A stretch of 50,520 bases of DNA from Oceanivirga salmonicida. Lineage in GTDB: Bacteria > Fusobacteriota > Fusobacteriia > Fusobacteriales > Leptotrichiaceae. Position 1 is the stretch's first letter, and the number at the start of each line of letters is the position of its first letter. The stretch spans positions 1 through 50,520 of the forward strand of contig NZ_LOQI01000004.1 of the NCBI RefSeq assembly GCF_001517915.1, in the 5' to 3' direction. Shown piece after piece: positions 8,259-15,787 of this stretch. The translations under genes and the position numbers were made by a program. The notes beneath the pieces were generated by a model. That model searched no databases, was not told the DNA's origin, and saw only the letters and a list, made by a program, of their open reading frames with translations.

Positions 8259-9194
8259 ATGTCGAAAATACCCGTTATATTAGATTGTGATCCAGGTCAT
8301 GATGATGCAATTGCAATTATATTAGCTTGTGCATCTGACAAATTAGATGTTAAAGCTATTACAACCGTAGGTGGAAATCAAACAATAAGTAAAACAACTA
8401 ATAATGCATTAAGGATTTTAACTTTTATAAATAGAGATGATATACCAGTTGCCAAAGGAGCAGATAAACCTATGAGAAGAACCTTAGAAATTGCTCCAGA
8501 GGTTCATGGCGATTCAGGATTAGATGGACCAGAATTACCAGAACCTAATAAAATAGAACTAGATATAAATGCTTATGAATTGATGGCAAAAGTTATTGAA
8601 GAAAGTAAAGATAAGGTTACTTTGGTACCAACAGGACCTTTAACAAATATAGCTATATTTTTAATTTCATATCCTCATTTGCATAGTAAAATTGAAAAAA
8701 TTAGTTTAATGGGAGGGTCTGCTATAGGGGGCAATTGGACGGCTTCTGCTGAATTTAATATTTTAGTGGATCCAGAAGCATCAGATATAGTATTTAAATC
8801 AGGTATTCCTATTGTAATGTCTGGTTTAGATGTTACTCACAAAGCACAAATAAGAGAAAAAGAAATAGCCAAAATAAAGGCACAAGGAGGTAAAGTAGCA
8901 ATTTTGGTAGGAGAGTTGTTAGAATTTTTTATGAAATTTCATAAAGAAATTGTTGGATTTGATTTTGCACCACTGCATGATCCTTGTGCTGTAGCATATT
9001 TAATGAAACCTGAAATGTTTAAATCTAAAAAATTAAATGTTTGTATAGATATGGATGGTGAACATACTGTGGGTTGTACAGTTACAGACTTTAATGGTGT
9101 GACAGGAAAAAAACCTAATGTTGATGTTTTAGTAGATGTTGATATAAATAGTTATGTTGATTTGATTATAGATTCAGTAAATAAATATGAATAG
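8259..9194 (+). CDS. inosine/uridine-preferring nucleoside hydrolase (paralogue 1)
   Basis: Cleaves the N-glycosidic bond of ribonucleosides to give free base and ribose. The 311-residue protein carries the Ca-binding signature DCDPGHDD at 9-16, the substrate-ribose region GGNWTASAEFNILVDPEAS, GLDVTHKA, and the late histidine-aspartate pair in APLHDP. All catalytic positions that I can recognise are kept. No signal peptide, so it acts in the cytoplasm on imported nucleosides; the ribose goes to the ribokinase of the same operon. The binding site ggagg lies at 8242-8246. Base preference (purine or pyrimidine) cannot be read reliably. Confidence 0.92.
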   Translation: MSKIPVILDCDPGHDDAIAIILACASDKLDVKAITTVGGNQTISKTTNNALRILTFINRDDIPVAKGADKPMRRTLEIAPEVHGDSGLDGPELPEPNKIELDINAYELMAKVIEESKDKVTLVPTGPLTNIAIFLISYPHLHSKIEKISLMGGSAIGGNWTASAEFNILVDPEASDIVFKSGIPIVMSGLDVTHKAQIREKEIAKIKAQGGKVAILVGELLEFFMKFHKEIVGFDFAPLHDPCAVAYLMKPEMFKSKKLNVCIDMDGEHTVGCTVTDFNGVTGKKPNVDVLVDVDINSYVDLIIDSVNKYE

Positions 9195-9213
9195 AGCAGG
9201 GGGAAAATGTATT

Positions 9214-10146
9214 ATGAAAAAAAAGCAAATAATTATAGATTGTGATCCGGGGATAGATGATTTTCTTGCTTTAATGTTAGCCAAAAGTTCAAAAAATTTG
9301 AATATAATAGGGATAACAACAGTTGCTGGGAATCAAACATTAGATATAACTTCAAAAAATGCTAAAAATATAGCAAAATATATTAATATTGATACTAAGA
9401 TAGCTAAAGGAGCCAATAAACCTTTAATTGGAGAATTGAAAGTTGCAGATGAAGTTCATGGTGAAAATGGAATAGCAAATATAATTTTAGAAGAAAGTAA
9501 TCAAGAATTTGAAAAAGATTATGCTTGGGATTTGATATATAAAGAAGCAAGAACTTTAGGGAAAGAATTAGAAATAGTTGCATTAGGACCATTAACTAAT
9601 ATAGCAATTGCAATATTAAAGTACCCTGATATAGTTAATTATATAAAAAAAATAGTAATTATGGGTGGTTCAACAACTGTTGGAAATGTAACTCCATATG
9701 CTGAATTTAATATATGGATAGATCCTGTAGCAGCAGATATAGTATTTAAATCTGGAATTCCTTTATTTATGGTTGGACTAAATGTTACTATGAAATCTAG
9801 ATTAAATGAGTTTGAAATAAAAGAAATATCTAATTTATCTGGTAAATTTTCAGGGACTATAAGTACATTATTAAATAAAGTTTTAGATTTTTATAAATCT
9901 AGAGGATATGATAGTATTGCAGTACATGATGCATTAACTATTGCCTATTTAATAGATGAAACAATTTTAAAATTTAAAAAATATTATACTGCTATTGAAA
10001 CTTTAGGAAGATTAAATTATGGAAGAACAGTAGTTGATTTAGATAATTCTCATAGAGATAAAGTTAAAAATGTAGATGTTGCAATAGAGGTAGATTTTGA
10101 TAAATTTAAGGAAATGTTGAAAGACATGGCAAAATATTATGAATAA
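9214..10146 (+). CDS. nucleoside hydrolase (paralogue 2)
   Basis: A second enzyme of the same family, 310 residues, in tandem with the first. It keeps DCDPGIDD (9-16), NVTPYAEFNIWIDP and the AVHDA pair, but where paralogue 1 has GLDVTHKA this one has GLNVTMKSR, so the substrate pocket differs and the two probably divide substrates between them. I chose the ATG at 9214, which gives the same N-terminal spacing as paralogue 1 and has agggggg-like bases at 9198-9203; an ATG at 9187 overlaps the previous gene by eight bases and would add nine residues. It ends the operon; no strong terminator is visible after it. Confidence 0.9.
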   Translation: MKKKQIIIDCDPGIDDFLALMLAKSSKNLNIIGITTVAGNQTLDITSKNAKNIAKYINIDTKIAKGANKPLIGELKVADEVHGENGIANIILEESNQEFEKDYAWDLIYKEARTLGKELEIVALGPLTNIAIAILKYPDIVNYIKKIVIMGGSTTVGNVTPYAEFNIWIDPVAADIVFKSGIPLFMVGLNVTMKSRLNEFEIKEISNLSGKFSGTISTLLNKVLDFYKSRGYDSIAVHDALTIAYLIDETILKFKKYYTAIETLGRLNYGRTVVDLDNSHRDKVKNVDVAIEVDFDKFKEMLKDMAKYYE

Positions 10147-10182
10147 CTACAAACAATTTTTAAGATATGTAAGATTATGTTT

Positions 10183-10211
10183 TTTACAACTTTATATTTT
10201 TAAGGTATAAT
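10183..10211 (+). promoter_or_regulatory. promoter of the LacI-family regulator
   Basis: TTTACA (10183-10188) and a perfect TATAAT (10206-10211) are separated by exactly 17 bases. Transcription would begin near 10218, giving a leader of about 110 bases that contains a small open frame. Confidence 0.7.
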
Positions 10212-10227
10212 ATAAAGAATAATAGTT

Positions 10228-10308
10228 ATGGGAAATAAAAAATTAAAAATTGAAGAAAGAATATTAACTCCTAGAGAATTTGTGAAAGCATATTTGAAAA
10301 GAACTTAA
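10228..10308 (+). CDS. possible 26-residue leader peptide
   Basis: ATG at 10228 to TAA at 10306 encodes 26 mostly charged residues (starts MGNKKLKIEE, ends AYLKRT). It lies within the leader of the LacI-family transcript, 20 bases before that gene. No good ribosome binding site precedes it and I recognise no family. It may be a chance frame, a leader peptide or a gene remnant. Confidence 0.2.
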   Translation: MGNKKLKIEERILTPREFVKAYLKRT

Positions 10309-10328
10309 TAATATAAAAGGTTAAAAAA

Positions 10329-11285
10329 ATGAAAATTAAGGATATAGCAAAACTAGCTGGGGTTTCAACGACAACAGTATCGAGAGTTTTAAATGAAAGT
10401 AAAAATGTAAAAGAAAGTACTAGAATAAAGGTAAATAGTATCATAAAAGAACAAGGTTATTATCCTAATATGATAGCCAAAAATTTGTCTAGTAATAAAA
10501 ATGACACAATAGGTTTAATTGTGCCAGATATTAAAAATATATATTTTGCTAGAATTGTAAATAATATGGTTGTTAATGCAGAAAAAAAAGGTCTAAATGT
10601 AGTTTTGGGTTGTAGTGATGAGAATTTTGAAATACAAAAAAAATATATAGAACTTTTCATAAAACAAAGAGTAAAAGGAATAATTATAGCGGTTACAAAA
10701 AATTCATATAATGAAAGTAAATTTTTTGAAGAAATAAGCAAAAAAATTCCAATAATTTTTATAGATAGAAAAATACATTCTAGTATGCCAACTATATGTT
10801 TCGAAAATACAAATACAACAATAAAAGCTATAGAAAATCTTATACAAAAAGGAAATAAAAAAATAGCATTTTTATCAGGAGATTTAAGTATAAGTACGGC
10901 AGAAGAAAGACTGCATGCATATAAGCAAGCGCTAAAAAATAATAATATACCTTATGATGAAAAATTAGTATTTTATGGAGATTTTTCTATGGATAGTGGT
11001 TATATATTGGCAAAGGAAATATTTAAAACAGATGCAACTGCGGTGTATATATCTAATAATTTGATGATATTAGGATTTTTAAAAGCATTAAAAGAATTTG
11101 GAAAAAATGAAAATGAGTATACTATTTCTACATTTGAGTATAATGATATTGTGAACTTTATAAATAAAGATATATATTCATTTAAAATACCATTTGGGGA
11201 ATTAGCGAGAAAAAGTATAGGTTTGTTAGAAAAAATAGTTAATAAAGAAAAATATGATAAATTTTTGGAAATAAGACCTATGTAA
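10329..11285 (+). CDS. LacI/GalR-family transcriptional regulator
   Basis: A 318-residue repressor. The N-terminal helix-turn-helix IKDIAKLAGVSTTTVSRVLNES (3-24) and hinge region QGYYPNMIAKNL are textbook LacI family; the rest is a periplasmic-binding-protein-like ligand domain (TIGLIVPDIKN, RVKGIIIAV, IPIIFIDRK, KIAFLSGD). It is somewhat short at the C-terminus compared with 330-340 residues in most members, but reads through to a clean stop and terminator. Position right after the nucleoside operon and the LacI-type palindrome at that operon's promoter make ribose or nucleoside control the best guess. Binding site is weak (aaaagg). Confidence 0.9.
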   Translation: MKIKDIAKLAGVSTTTVSRVLNESKNVKESTRIKVNSIIKEQGYYPNMIAKNLSSNKNDTIGLIVPDIKNIYFARIVNNMVVNAEKKGLNVVLGCSDENFEIQKKYIELFIKQRVKGIIIAVTKNSYNESKFFEEISKKIPIIFIDRKIHSSMPTICFENTNTTIKAIENLIQKGNKKIAFLSGDLSISTAEERLHAYKQALKNNNIPYDEKLVFYGDFSMDSGYILAKEIFKTDATAVYISNNLMILGFLKALKEFGKNENEYTISTFEYNDIVNFINKDIYSFKIPFGELARKSIGLLEKIVNKEKYDKFLEIRPM

Positions 11286-11333
11286 AAAAAGAGTTAAGCG
11301 AAGAACAGTTTTTGTTCTGGCCTAACTCTTTTT
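11286..11333. terminator. bidirectional terminator after the LacI-family gene
   Basis: The outer arms AAAAAGAGTTA (from 11286) and TAACTCTTTTT (11323-11333) are perfectly complementary, and an inner stem AGAACA/TGTTCT (11302-11307, 11313-11318) completes the hairpin. The T-run follows on both strands. The stop of the truncated transposase frame on the minus strand lies inside it. Confidence 0.8.
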
Positions 11334-11600
11334 ATTTGTTAATAAGAAAAATGATTTTTTTAAGATTTCGTTATTATTTTTTAATTTAACTATTTCTTTT
11401 TTTAAATTTTTGATTAATTTATCATTATTTAAAACTTCTTCTGTAAAAACATTAGAATTTTTATTAAATGCCGTAATCCATTTTTCTACGGTTTTTAGGG
11501 GGATTTCAAATTGTTTTGCGGTTTGTGCTGTTGGTTTCTTTTCAACACAAATAAGTTGAGTTATCATATGTTTTAACTCTCTATCATATCTTTTTGTCAT
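11322..11600 (-). pseudogene. IS3-family transposase OrfA remnant
   Basis: A 92-residue frame that looks like OrfA of an IS3-family element: a helix-turn-helix (TAKQFEIPLKTVEKWITAFN, about 25-45) followed by a leucine-zipper-like coiled coil (DKLIKNLKKEIVKLKNNNEILKK). The start is well supported by GGAGGAAATT before the ATG. In an intact element a frame encoding the DDE integrase (OrfB) follows with a -1 frameshift; here the sequence runs straight into the terminator of the LacI-family gene and no OrfB is present. The last few residues (TNKKS) come from that junction. It could still make a DNA-binding protein, but not transpose. Confidence 0.75.
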
Positions 11601-11658
11601 TAATTTCCTCCGTTACTATCTTTACTATGAAAAAGGTATTCTACACTAAAAATAGACA
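11322..11658 (-). mobile_element. truncated IS3-family insertion sequence
   Basis: The remnant includes the left terminal inverted repeat, read on the minus strand as TGTCTATTTTTAGTGTAGAA starting at 11658, then the OrfA gene. The TGT start and the position about 55 bases before OrfA fit the IS150/IS3 group. The other end and OrfB are missing, so the element was cut by deletion next to the LacI-family gene. Confidence 0.65.
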
Positions 11659-12013
11659 CATGTAAAGCAATATTTTATAAAAACAAAATAAAAATAATTT
11701 TGTCTTGATTTATATGATGATTCTTTTTAAAGAATGTTAATTTATTTTAATCTATAAATTTGTTTTTTCATATAACGGAACTTAAAAACTTGTTTTGTGT
11801 TTTAAATTGGTGTGAAAAAAATATCTCCAAAATAAGCAAAAGTTAATTATGGAGGATATAAATTTTGGTTTTTAAAATAAATATTTTACGAGATTAACAT
11901 TATTTTTTTATTTAATTGAAAACTTTATATTATTTTTTAAAGCAAAACACCCTTTGTTTACAGGGGGTATTTTATTTCTAAAAATTATTTATAAAAAAAG
12001 CGAAATAAAATGT
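11659..12013. other. AT-rich intergenic stretch
   Basis: I see no gene here on either strand. The stretch holds a hairpin with a T-rich tail at 11947-11975 (listed separately) and a weak inverted repeat (atatctcc near 11820 against ggaggatat near 11852). It separates the IS remnant from the adhesin promoter. Confidence 0.5.
11947..11975 (+). terminator. orphan intrinsic terminator
   Basis: ACACCCT (11947-11953) pairs with AGGGGGT (11962-11968), with one mismatch, and is followed by ATTTTATTT. No gene on the plus strand feeds into it, so it may end a small RNA, or be left from a gene lost when the IS element was truncated. Confidence 0.4.
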
Positions 12014-12042
12014 TTGACAAAAACAATTCCCTGTGTTAGTAT
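12014..12042 (+). promoter_or_regulatory. strong promoter of the adhesin gene
   Basis: A perfect TTGACA (12014-12019) and TAGTAT (12037-12042) are 17 bases apart. Transcription would start near 12049, leaving a leader of about 90 bases before the chosen ATG at 12139. Confidence 0.75.
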
Positions 12043-12070
12043 TAACGAATGTTAAAAAATAATTTTAAAA

Positions 12071-12130
12071 TTATAGTTAAGAAATGACGGGTCAATCTAT
12101 AACTATTTTTTGAAATGAGTTATAGAGGAG
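12071..12130 (+). promoter_or_regulatory. leader with two mutually exclusive hairpins at the adhesin RBS
   Basis: Hairpin A: ATAGTTA (12073-12079) pairs with TAACTAT (12100-12106), with TGAC/GTCA nested in the loop and a T-run right after, like a weak terminator. Hairpin B: CTATAACT (12097-12104) pairs perfectly with AGTTATAG (12118-12125), which covers the first bases of the binding site AGAGGAG (12124-12130). The two share bases 12097-12106 and cannot form together, so the leader could switch or slow adhesin synthesis. The pairings are seen; the regulation is inferred. Confidence 0.45.
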
Positions 12131-12138
12131 AAAAAAAT

Positions 12139-15100
12139 ATGAATGATGAAAAAAGGGTAAAAAGTTTTTTGAAAAATAAAGTAAGCATGAATAAGGCGAC
12201 TTTAATAAAATTTTTAATGTTAGGGTTTTTAGGGTTGACTATATCAATGCCAATTTATGCACAAGATGGTGCACCGGCAGATTTGGATATGAAAACTAAA
12301 AAAATAGTTAACTTAGCAGAAGGTCAAGAAGGAACTGATGCAGTAACAGTAAAACAATTAGTGACGGTTCAAAAAACTTTAAAAAATATTATAGAAAGTT
12401 CTGTAGCTTTGTTTGGAGGGAATGCTGTAATTGGCAAAGATGATTCAACTCAAGGGAAAATAACTATGAGTAATATTGGTGGTACTGGGAAATCAAACTT
12501 TGAAGATGCAATTAAGGCATCACAAGAAGAAATTTACACATCAAAAGATTCTGGTGTATCTGTAACAATTGATAGAGAAAAGACGGGTGACGGAGCAAAA
12601 AAAATTAGAATTGAATTATCACAAAAAACAAAAGATAATTTAAATGCGTTAGAGACTAAAACAACAGCACTAGAAAAATCAGTGATTTTAGCAAAAGAAA
12701 GTGTTGTTGGAGGTGGAGGAGTTCAAGTTTTTGAAACACCAGCTACAAATGATAAAGGAGCGATTTATACTCTTTCTTTAAACGCGGCTAATACGGAAAA
12801 AATGGCAAAAATTGGAGCTGGGAAAATAGTCTCAGGAAATACTGGAACTATAACAGGTGGAGCGGTACATACAGCATTAGAAACAGCATTAGAAGAAGTA
12901 AAAACATCAATAGATGTAGCAAAAGCACTTATGATAAATCCAACAGTAATAGCGCTTAATAGTAACATAGAAGTTGTTAAAAGAACTAATGCATCAGGGG
13001 GTAATGAATTTGAATTAACAATTAATAAAGATTTAGTCAATATTGATAGTATAAGTGGGCAAGGTTCAAAACTTGAATTTGGTGCAAATAGTCTTACTTT
13101 ATCAGATCTTAGTGGTGCTATTAAATTAACTGGAATAAAATCAGGAACAGGTGAATTTGATGCAATAAATAAAAAACAATTAGATAGCGCAATCGCAACA
13201 ACAACAGAAAAATTAACAATGGGTACTGGAATTACAATATTAAAAACAGCAGCAACTGATGATAAAGGAGCCTCATTTAATATTTCTTTAAATCAAAGTA
13301 CTCAAGAAAATTTGGGCAGAATTGGAACTGGTGAAGTAAAATCAGGAAATGAAAAAACTGTAACAGGAGATGCTGTATATAATGCATTAAAAGAATCAAG
13401 CGATAAAATAACAACAGAAATTGGAGTTATAAAAACAAAAGCATTAGCAATGGATAAATCTTTAAAAAAAGCAAATGAAAGCGTAGTTGCAGGTAATGGA
13501 ATTGGAATAACTGAAACAGCATCAACAGATAATAAAGGAGTAGTTTATACAGTTGCTTTAAATCAAGCTAATATAGAAACAATGGCAAAAGTTGGAGCTG
13601 GTAAAATAGCGTCAGGTAATGCTAAAACTGTAACAGGTGGAGCTGTGTACGAGTCATTAGAAGAAATGAAAACTTCCATAGAAGCAGTAAAAGTAGCATC
13701 AGAAAAAGGTCTAGAGAAGTCAAAAGAAACAGTAACTGTGGGAACAGGAATGAGTTTAAAAACAACATCAGCAACAGATAGTAATGGTGCTTCATTTGAA
13801 ATTTCTTTTGATCAAGGTATCCAAGAAAAATTGGGCGGAATTGGAACTGGTGAAGTAAAATCAGGAAATACTAAAACTGTAACAGGAGAAACTGTATATA
13901 ACGCATTAAAAGAATCAAGCGATAAAATAACAACAGAAATTGTAGACATAAAAGCAAAAGCATTAGTAATGGATAAATCTTTAAAAGAAACAACTAAAAA
14001 TATGTATGCTCATATTAGCGATAATGCAGCAAATTTAAGTAAAGGAGTTGCATATAATTCAGAGCAAATAACTGAAATTATAAAAGAAATAGACCTTCAA
14101 ACTACACAATTAGATGATGTAGATGAGTATTTAGATGGGAGAATTACTTCTTTAAATGATGTTACAGAACTTTTAATAGAGACTGTTAAACAAAATGAAG
14201 ATATGACTAGAGATATACATAATAATGTTTTAGATAATACATTAGAAATAAGAAAAGTATCTAAAAAATCTTCTAAAGATGTAAAAAAATTAGAAGAAGG
14301 ATCTGAAAAAATTGGTAAAGATATAGAAAAATTAGAAAAAGTATCTAGAAAATTATATGATTATATTACTGATAATACAATAAGTATAAATAAAGGTTCT
14401 ATAGAAACTAAAGAATCAACTAGAAATATATATACCCATATCAGTGATAATGCAGCAAACTTAAGTAAAGGGGTTGCATATAATGTATCGGAAATAAATA
14501 AAAATGCTGACAAATTAAAAGAAGTAGCTAAAAATTTATATAGTCATATTGATAATGGTAAAGCAAACCTAAGTAAAGGAATTGCATATAATACATCAGA
14601 AATAAGTAAAATATCTGATAAGGTTGATAAAAATAAGGTTGAATTAACGGAAACTTCTGAAAATTTATATATTTATATTGATGAAAAAGCATTAGATATG
14701 AATAAAGAAATTGCGTCTAATGCATTAAAAATAGATAAAGTTGAAGAAAAAGTTGATAAAAATCATGGAAAATTAAAAGAAGTAGCTAGAAATTTATATA
14801 GTTATATTAGTAATGGGTTATCAAATCTAAGTAAAGGAGTTGCATATAATGCATCAAAAATTATGGAAATTGACCAAACAACTAAAAATCTTGAAAATAG
14901 CATTGAATCAAATACGAATGCAATAGAAAATTTATCTAAATTCACTGAAAATGGTATTTCTAATGCAACTTCAGGAGTAGCTTCTGCTATGGCTTCGGCT
15001 AATATACCACAAGTATCAGCAGATAAGTTATTTGGAATAGGATTAGGAGTTGCTTATTATGATAAACAAGGTGCTTTTGCATTAGGTATTTCGGGTCAAG

Positions 15101-15606
15101 ATAAAGATAAAACTGTAATATATAAGCTAAGTGCTGGAATAAATACTAAAAAACAATTTTCTATAGGAGCAGGATTAAACTATAATTTAGGTAATACTAG
15201 AATGAGTAAAAATATTGTAGATAATTTAAAACAAGAATTTGCTATGTTGAAAAAAGCAATAGAGCCTAAAAAATATGTGGTTTCAGAATATAAATCAAAT
15301 ATGTTTGAATTATCAGGAGAGCAATTAATTCAAATAGAAGATATAGTTAATGAATTAAATTTAAACTATAAAGATAGAGTAATAGATGTAACTGGTTATT
15401 CTGATACTAGTTTAGATGATAGTCATAACTTAGAATTAGGATTAAAAAGAGCTAATGTTATTGCGAAAGCATTAATAGATGCAGGATTAAATGAAAGTTT
15501 TGTTATTAGAAAAGTAAGTTCTAATGGTTATAATAATATCGTTTCGACAAATAAAGCAAGAAAAGGTAAAGCATTAAATAGACGTGTTGAAATAGATTTA
15601 AGATAA
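12139..15606 (+). CDS. YadA-like trimeric autotransporter adhesin with C-terminal OmpA domain
   Basis: A 1155-residue surface protein. A signal peptide with an extended charged start (hydrophobic core about residues 22-38, ending IYAQ) is followed by a YadA-type neck (KIVNLAEGQEGTDAVTVKQL), four head/stalk units of the form IGTGEVKSGN..TVTG (starting near residues 225, 395, 485, 568), a coiled-coil stalk with repeats ending ANLSKGVAYN (near 623, 765, 801, 887) and the YadA membrane anchor (about 945-1023: ANIPQVSADKLFGIGLGVAYY, QGAFALGISGQDKDKT). Unusually, a linker and an OmpA-type peptidoglycan-binding domain follow (about 1056-1155: DVTGYSDTS, LKRANVIAKALIDAGL, LNRRVEIDLR). I chose the ATG at 12139, which has AGAGGAG just before it; an in-frame ATG at 12115 has no binding site. 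It is a single-gene transcript and likely mediates host attachment. Confidence 0.88.
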   Translation: MNDEKRVKSFLKNKVSMNKATLIKFLMLGFLGLTISMPIYAQDGAPADLDMKTKKIVNLAEGQEGTDAVTVKQLVTVQKTLKNIIESSVALFGGNAVIGKDDSTQGKITMSNIGGTGKSNFEDAIKASQEEIYTSKDSGVSVTIDREKTGDGAKKIRIELSQKTKDNLNALETKTTALEKSVILAKESVVGGGGVQVFETPATNDKGAIYTLSLNAANTEKMAKIGAGKIVSGNTGTITGGAVHTALETALEEVKTSIDVAKALMINPTVIALNSNIEVVKRTNASGGNEFELTINKDLVNIDSISGQGSKLEFGANSLTLSDLSGAIKLTGIKSGTGEFDAINKKQLDSAIATTTEKLTMGTGITILKTAATDDKGASFNISLNQSTQENLGRIGTGEVKSGNEKTVTGDAVYNALKESSDKITTEIGVIKTKALAMDKSLKKANESVVAGNGIGITETASTDNKGVVYTVALNQANIETMAKVGAGKIASGNAKTVTGGAVYESLEEMKTSIEAVKVASEKGLEKSKETVTVGTGMSLKTTSATDSNGASFEISFDQGIQEKLGGIGTGEVKSGNTKTVTGETVYNALKESSDKITTEIVDIKAKALVMDKSLKETTKNMYAHISDNAANLSKGVAYNSEQITEIIKEIDLQTTQLDDVDEYLDGRITSLNDVTELLIETVKQNEDMTRDIHNNVLDNTLEIRKVSKKSSKDVKKLEEGSEKIGKDIEKLEKVSRKLYDYITDNTISINKGSIETKESTRNIYTHISDNAANLSKGVAYNVSEINKNADKLKEVAKNLYSHIDNGKANLSKGIAYNTSEISKISDKVDKNKVELTETSENLYIYIDEKALDMNKEIASNALKIDKVEEKVDKNHGKLKEVARNLYSYISNGLSNLSKGVAYNASKIMEIDQTTKNLENSIESNTNAIENLSKFTENGISNATSGVASAMASANIPQVSADKLFGIGLGVAYYDKQGAFALGISGQDKDKTVIYKLSAGINTKKQFSIGAGLNYNLGNTRMSKNIVDNLKQEFAMLKKAIEPKKYVVSEYKSNMFELSGEQLIQIEDIVNELNLNYKDRVIDVTGYSDTSLDDSHNLELGLKRANVIAKALIDAGLNESFVIRKVSSNGYNNIVSTNKARKGKALNRRVEIDLR
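13321..13467 (+). repeat. 147-bp direct repeat in adhesin stalk, copy 1
   Basis: Matches 13840-13986 at an offset of 519 bases (173 codons) with 11 differences by my count. It encodes IGTGEVKSGN through LAMDKSLK. Recombination between the copies would delete or duplicate a 173-residue unit in frame. Confidence 0.85.
13840..13986 (+). repeat. 147-bp direct repeat in adhesin stalk, copy 2
   Basis: Second copy of the repeat at 13321-13467. Weaker similarity extends about 120 bases upstream of both copies. Confidence 0.85.
14005..14058 (+). repeat. ANLSKGVAYN-type stalk repeat (first of several)
   Basis: This 54-base unit, encoding YAHISDNAANLSKGVAYN, recurs at 14431-14484, 14539-14592 and 14797-14850 with small changes, and in a diverged form near 14669-14722. 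Each unit is flanked by heptad-like coiled-coil sequence in the adhesin stalk. Confidence 0.8.
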
Positions 15607-15611
15607 TAAAT

Positions 15612-15652
15612 AAAAAAGATATTAGCTAATTAAAAAATGCTAATATTTTTTT
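15612..15652 (+). terminator. terminator of the adhesin gene
   Basis: ATATTAGC (15619-15626) pairs with GCTAATAT (15639-15646), extended by A/T pairing, and is followed by a run of T. It separates the adhesin from the tex operon. Confidence 0.8.
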
Positions 15653-15724
15653 GTTATTAAATTATAAAATGAAAAAACTAAAAGTTTATATATTTTTATT
15701 GACCTAAGCTATATTTTATCGGCT

Positions 15725-15753
15725 TTTACTTTTTTTTTGCATTATGGTATAAT
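15725..15753 (+). promoter_or_regulatory. promoter of the long tex-to-amaP operon
   Basis: TTTACT (15725-15730) and a perfect TATAAT (15748-15753) are 17 bases apart. This is the only convincing promoter I see before the run of co-directional genes that ends at the terminator near 39000. Confidence 0.65.
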
Positions 15754-15787
15754 AAAGATAAAAAAGTTAAGTATAAAAAGGGGGATT

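Noticed and set aside
12765-13040. 91-codon minus-strand frame inside the adhesin
   Set aside because: It is a shadow of the repeat-rich adhesin coding sequence with no start signals.
13201-14850. Regular repeats that might suggest a CRISPR array
   Set aside because: Repeats are imperfect, in coding frame and translate to stalk units of the adhesin; there are no equal-length unique spacers and no cas genes.
15737-15787. Longer N-terminus for Tex from an upstream TTG
   Set aside because: The TTG lies upstream of the -10 box at 15748-15753, so it would not be transcribed from that promoter, and the ATG at 15788 has a strong site.
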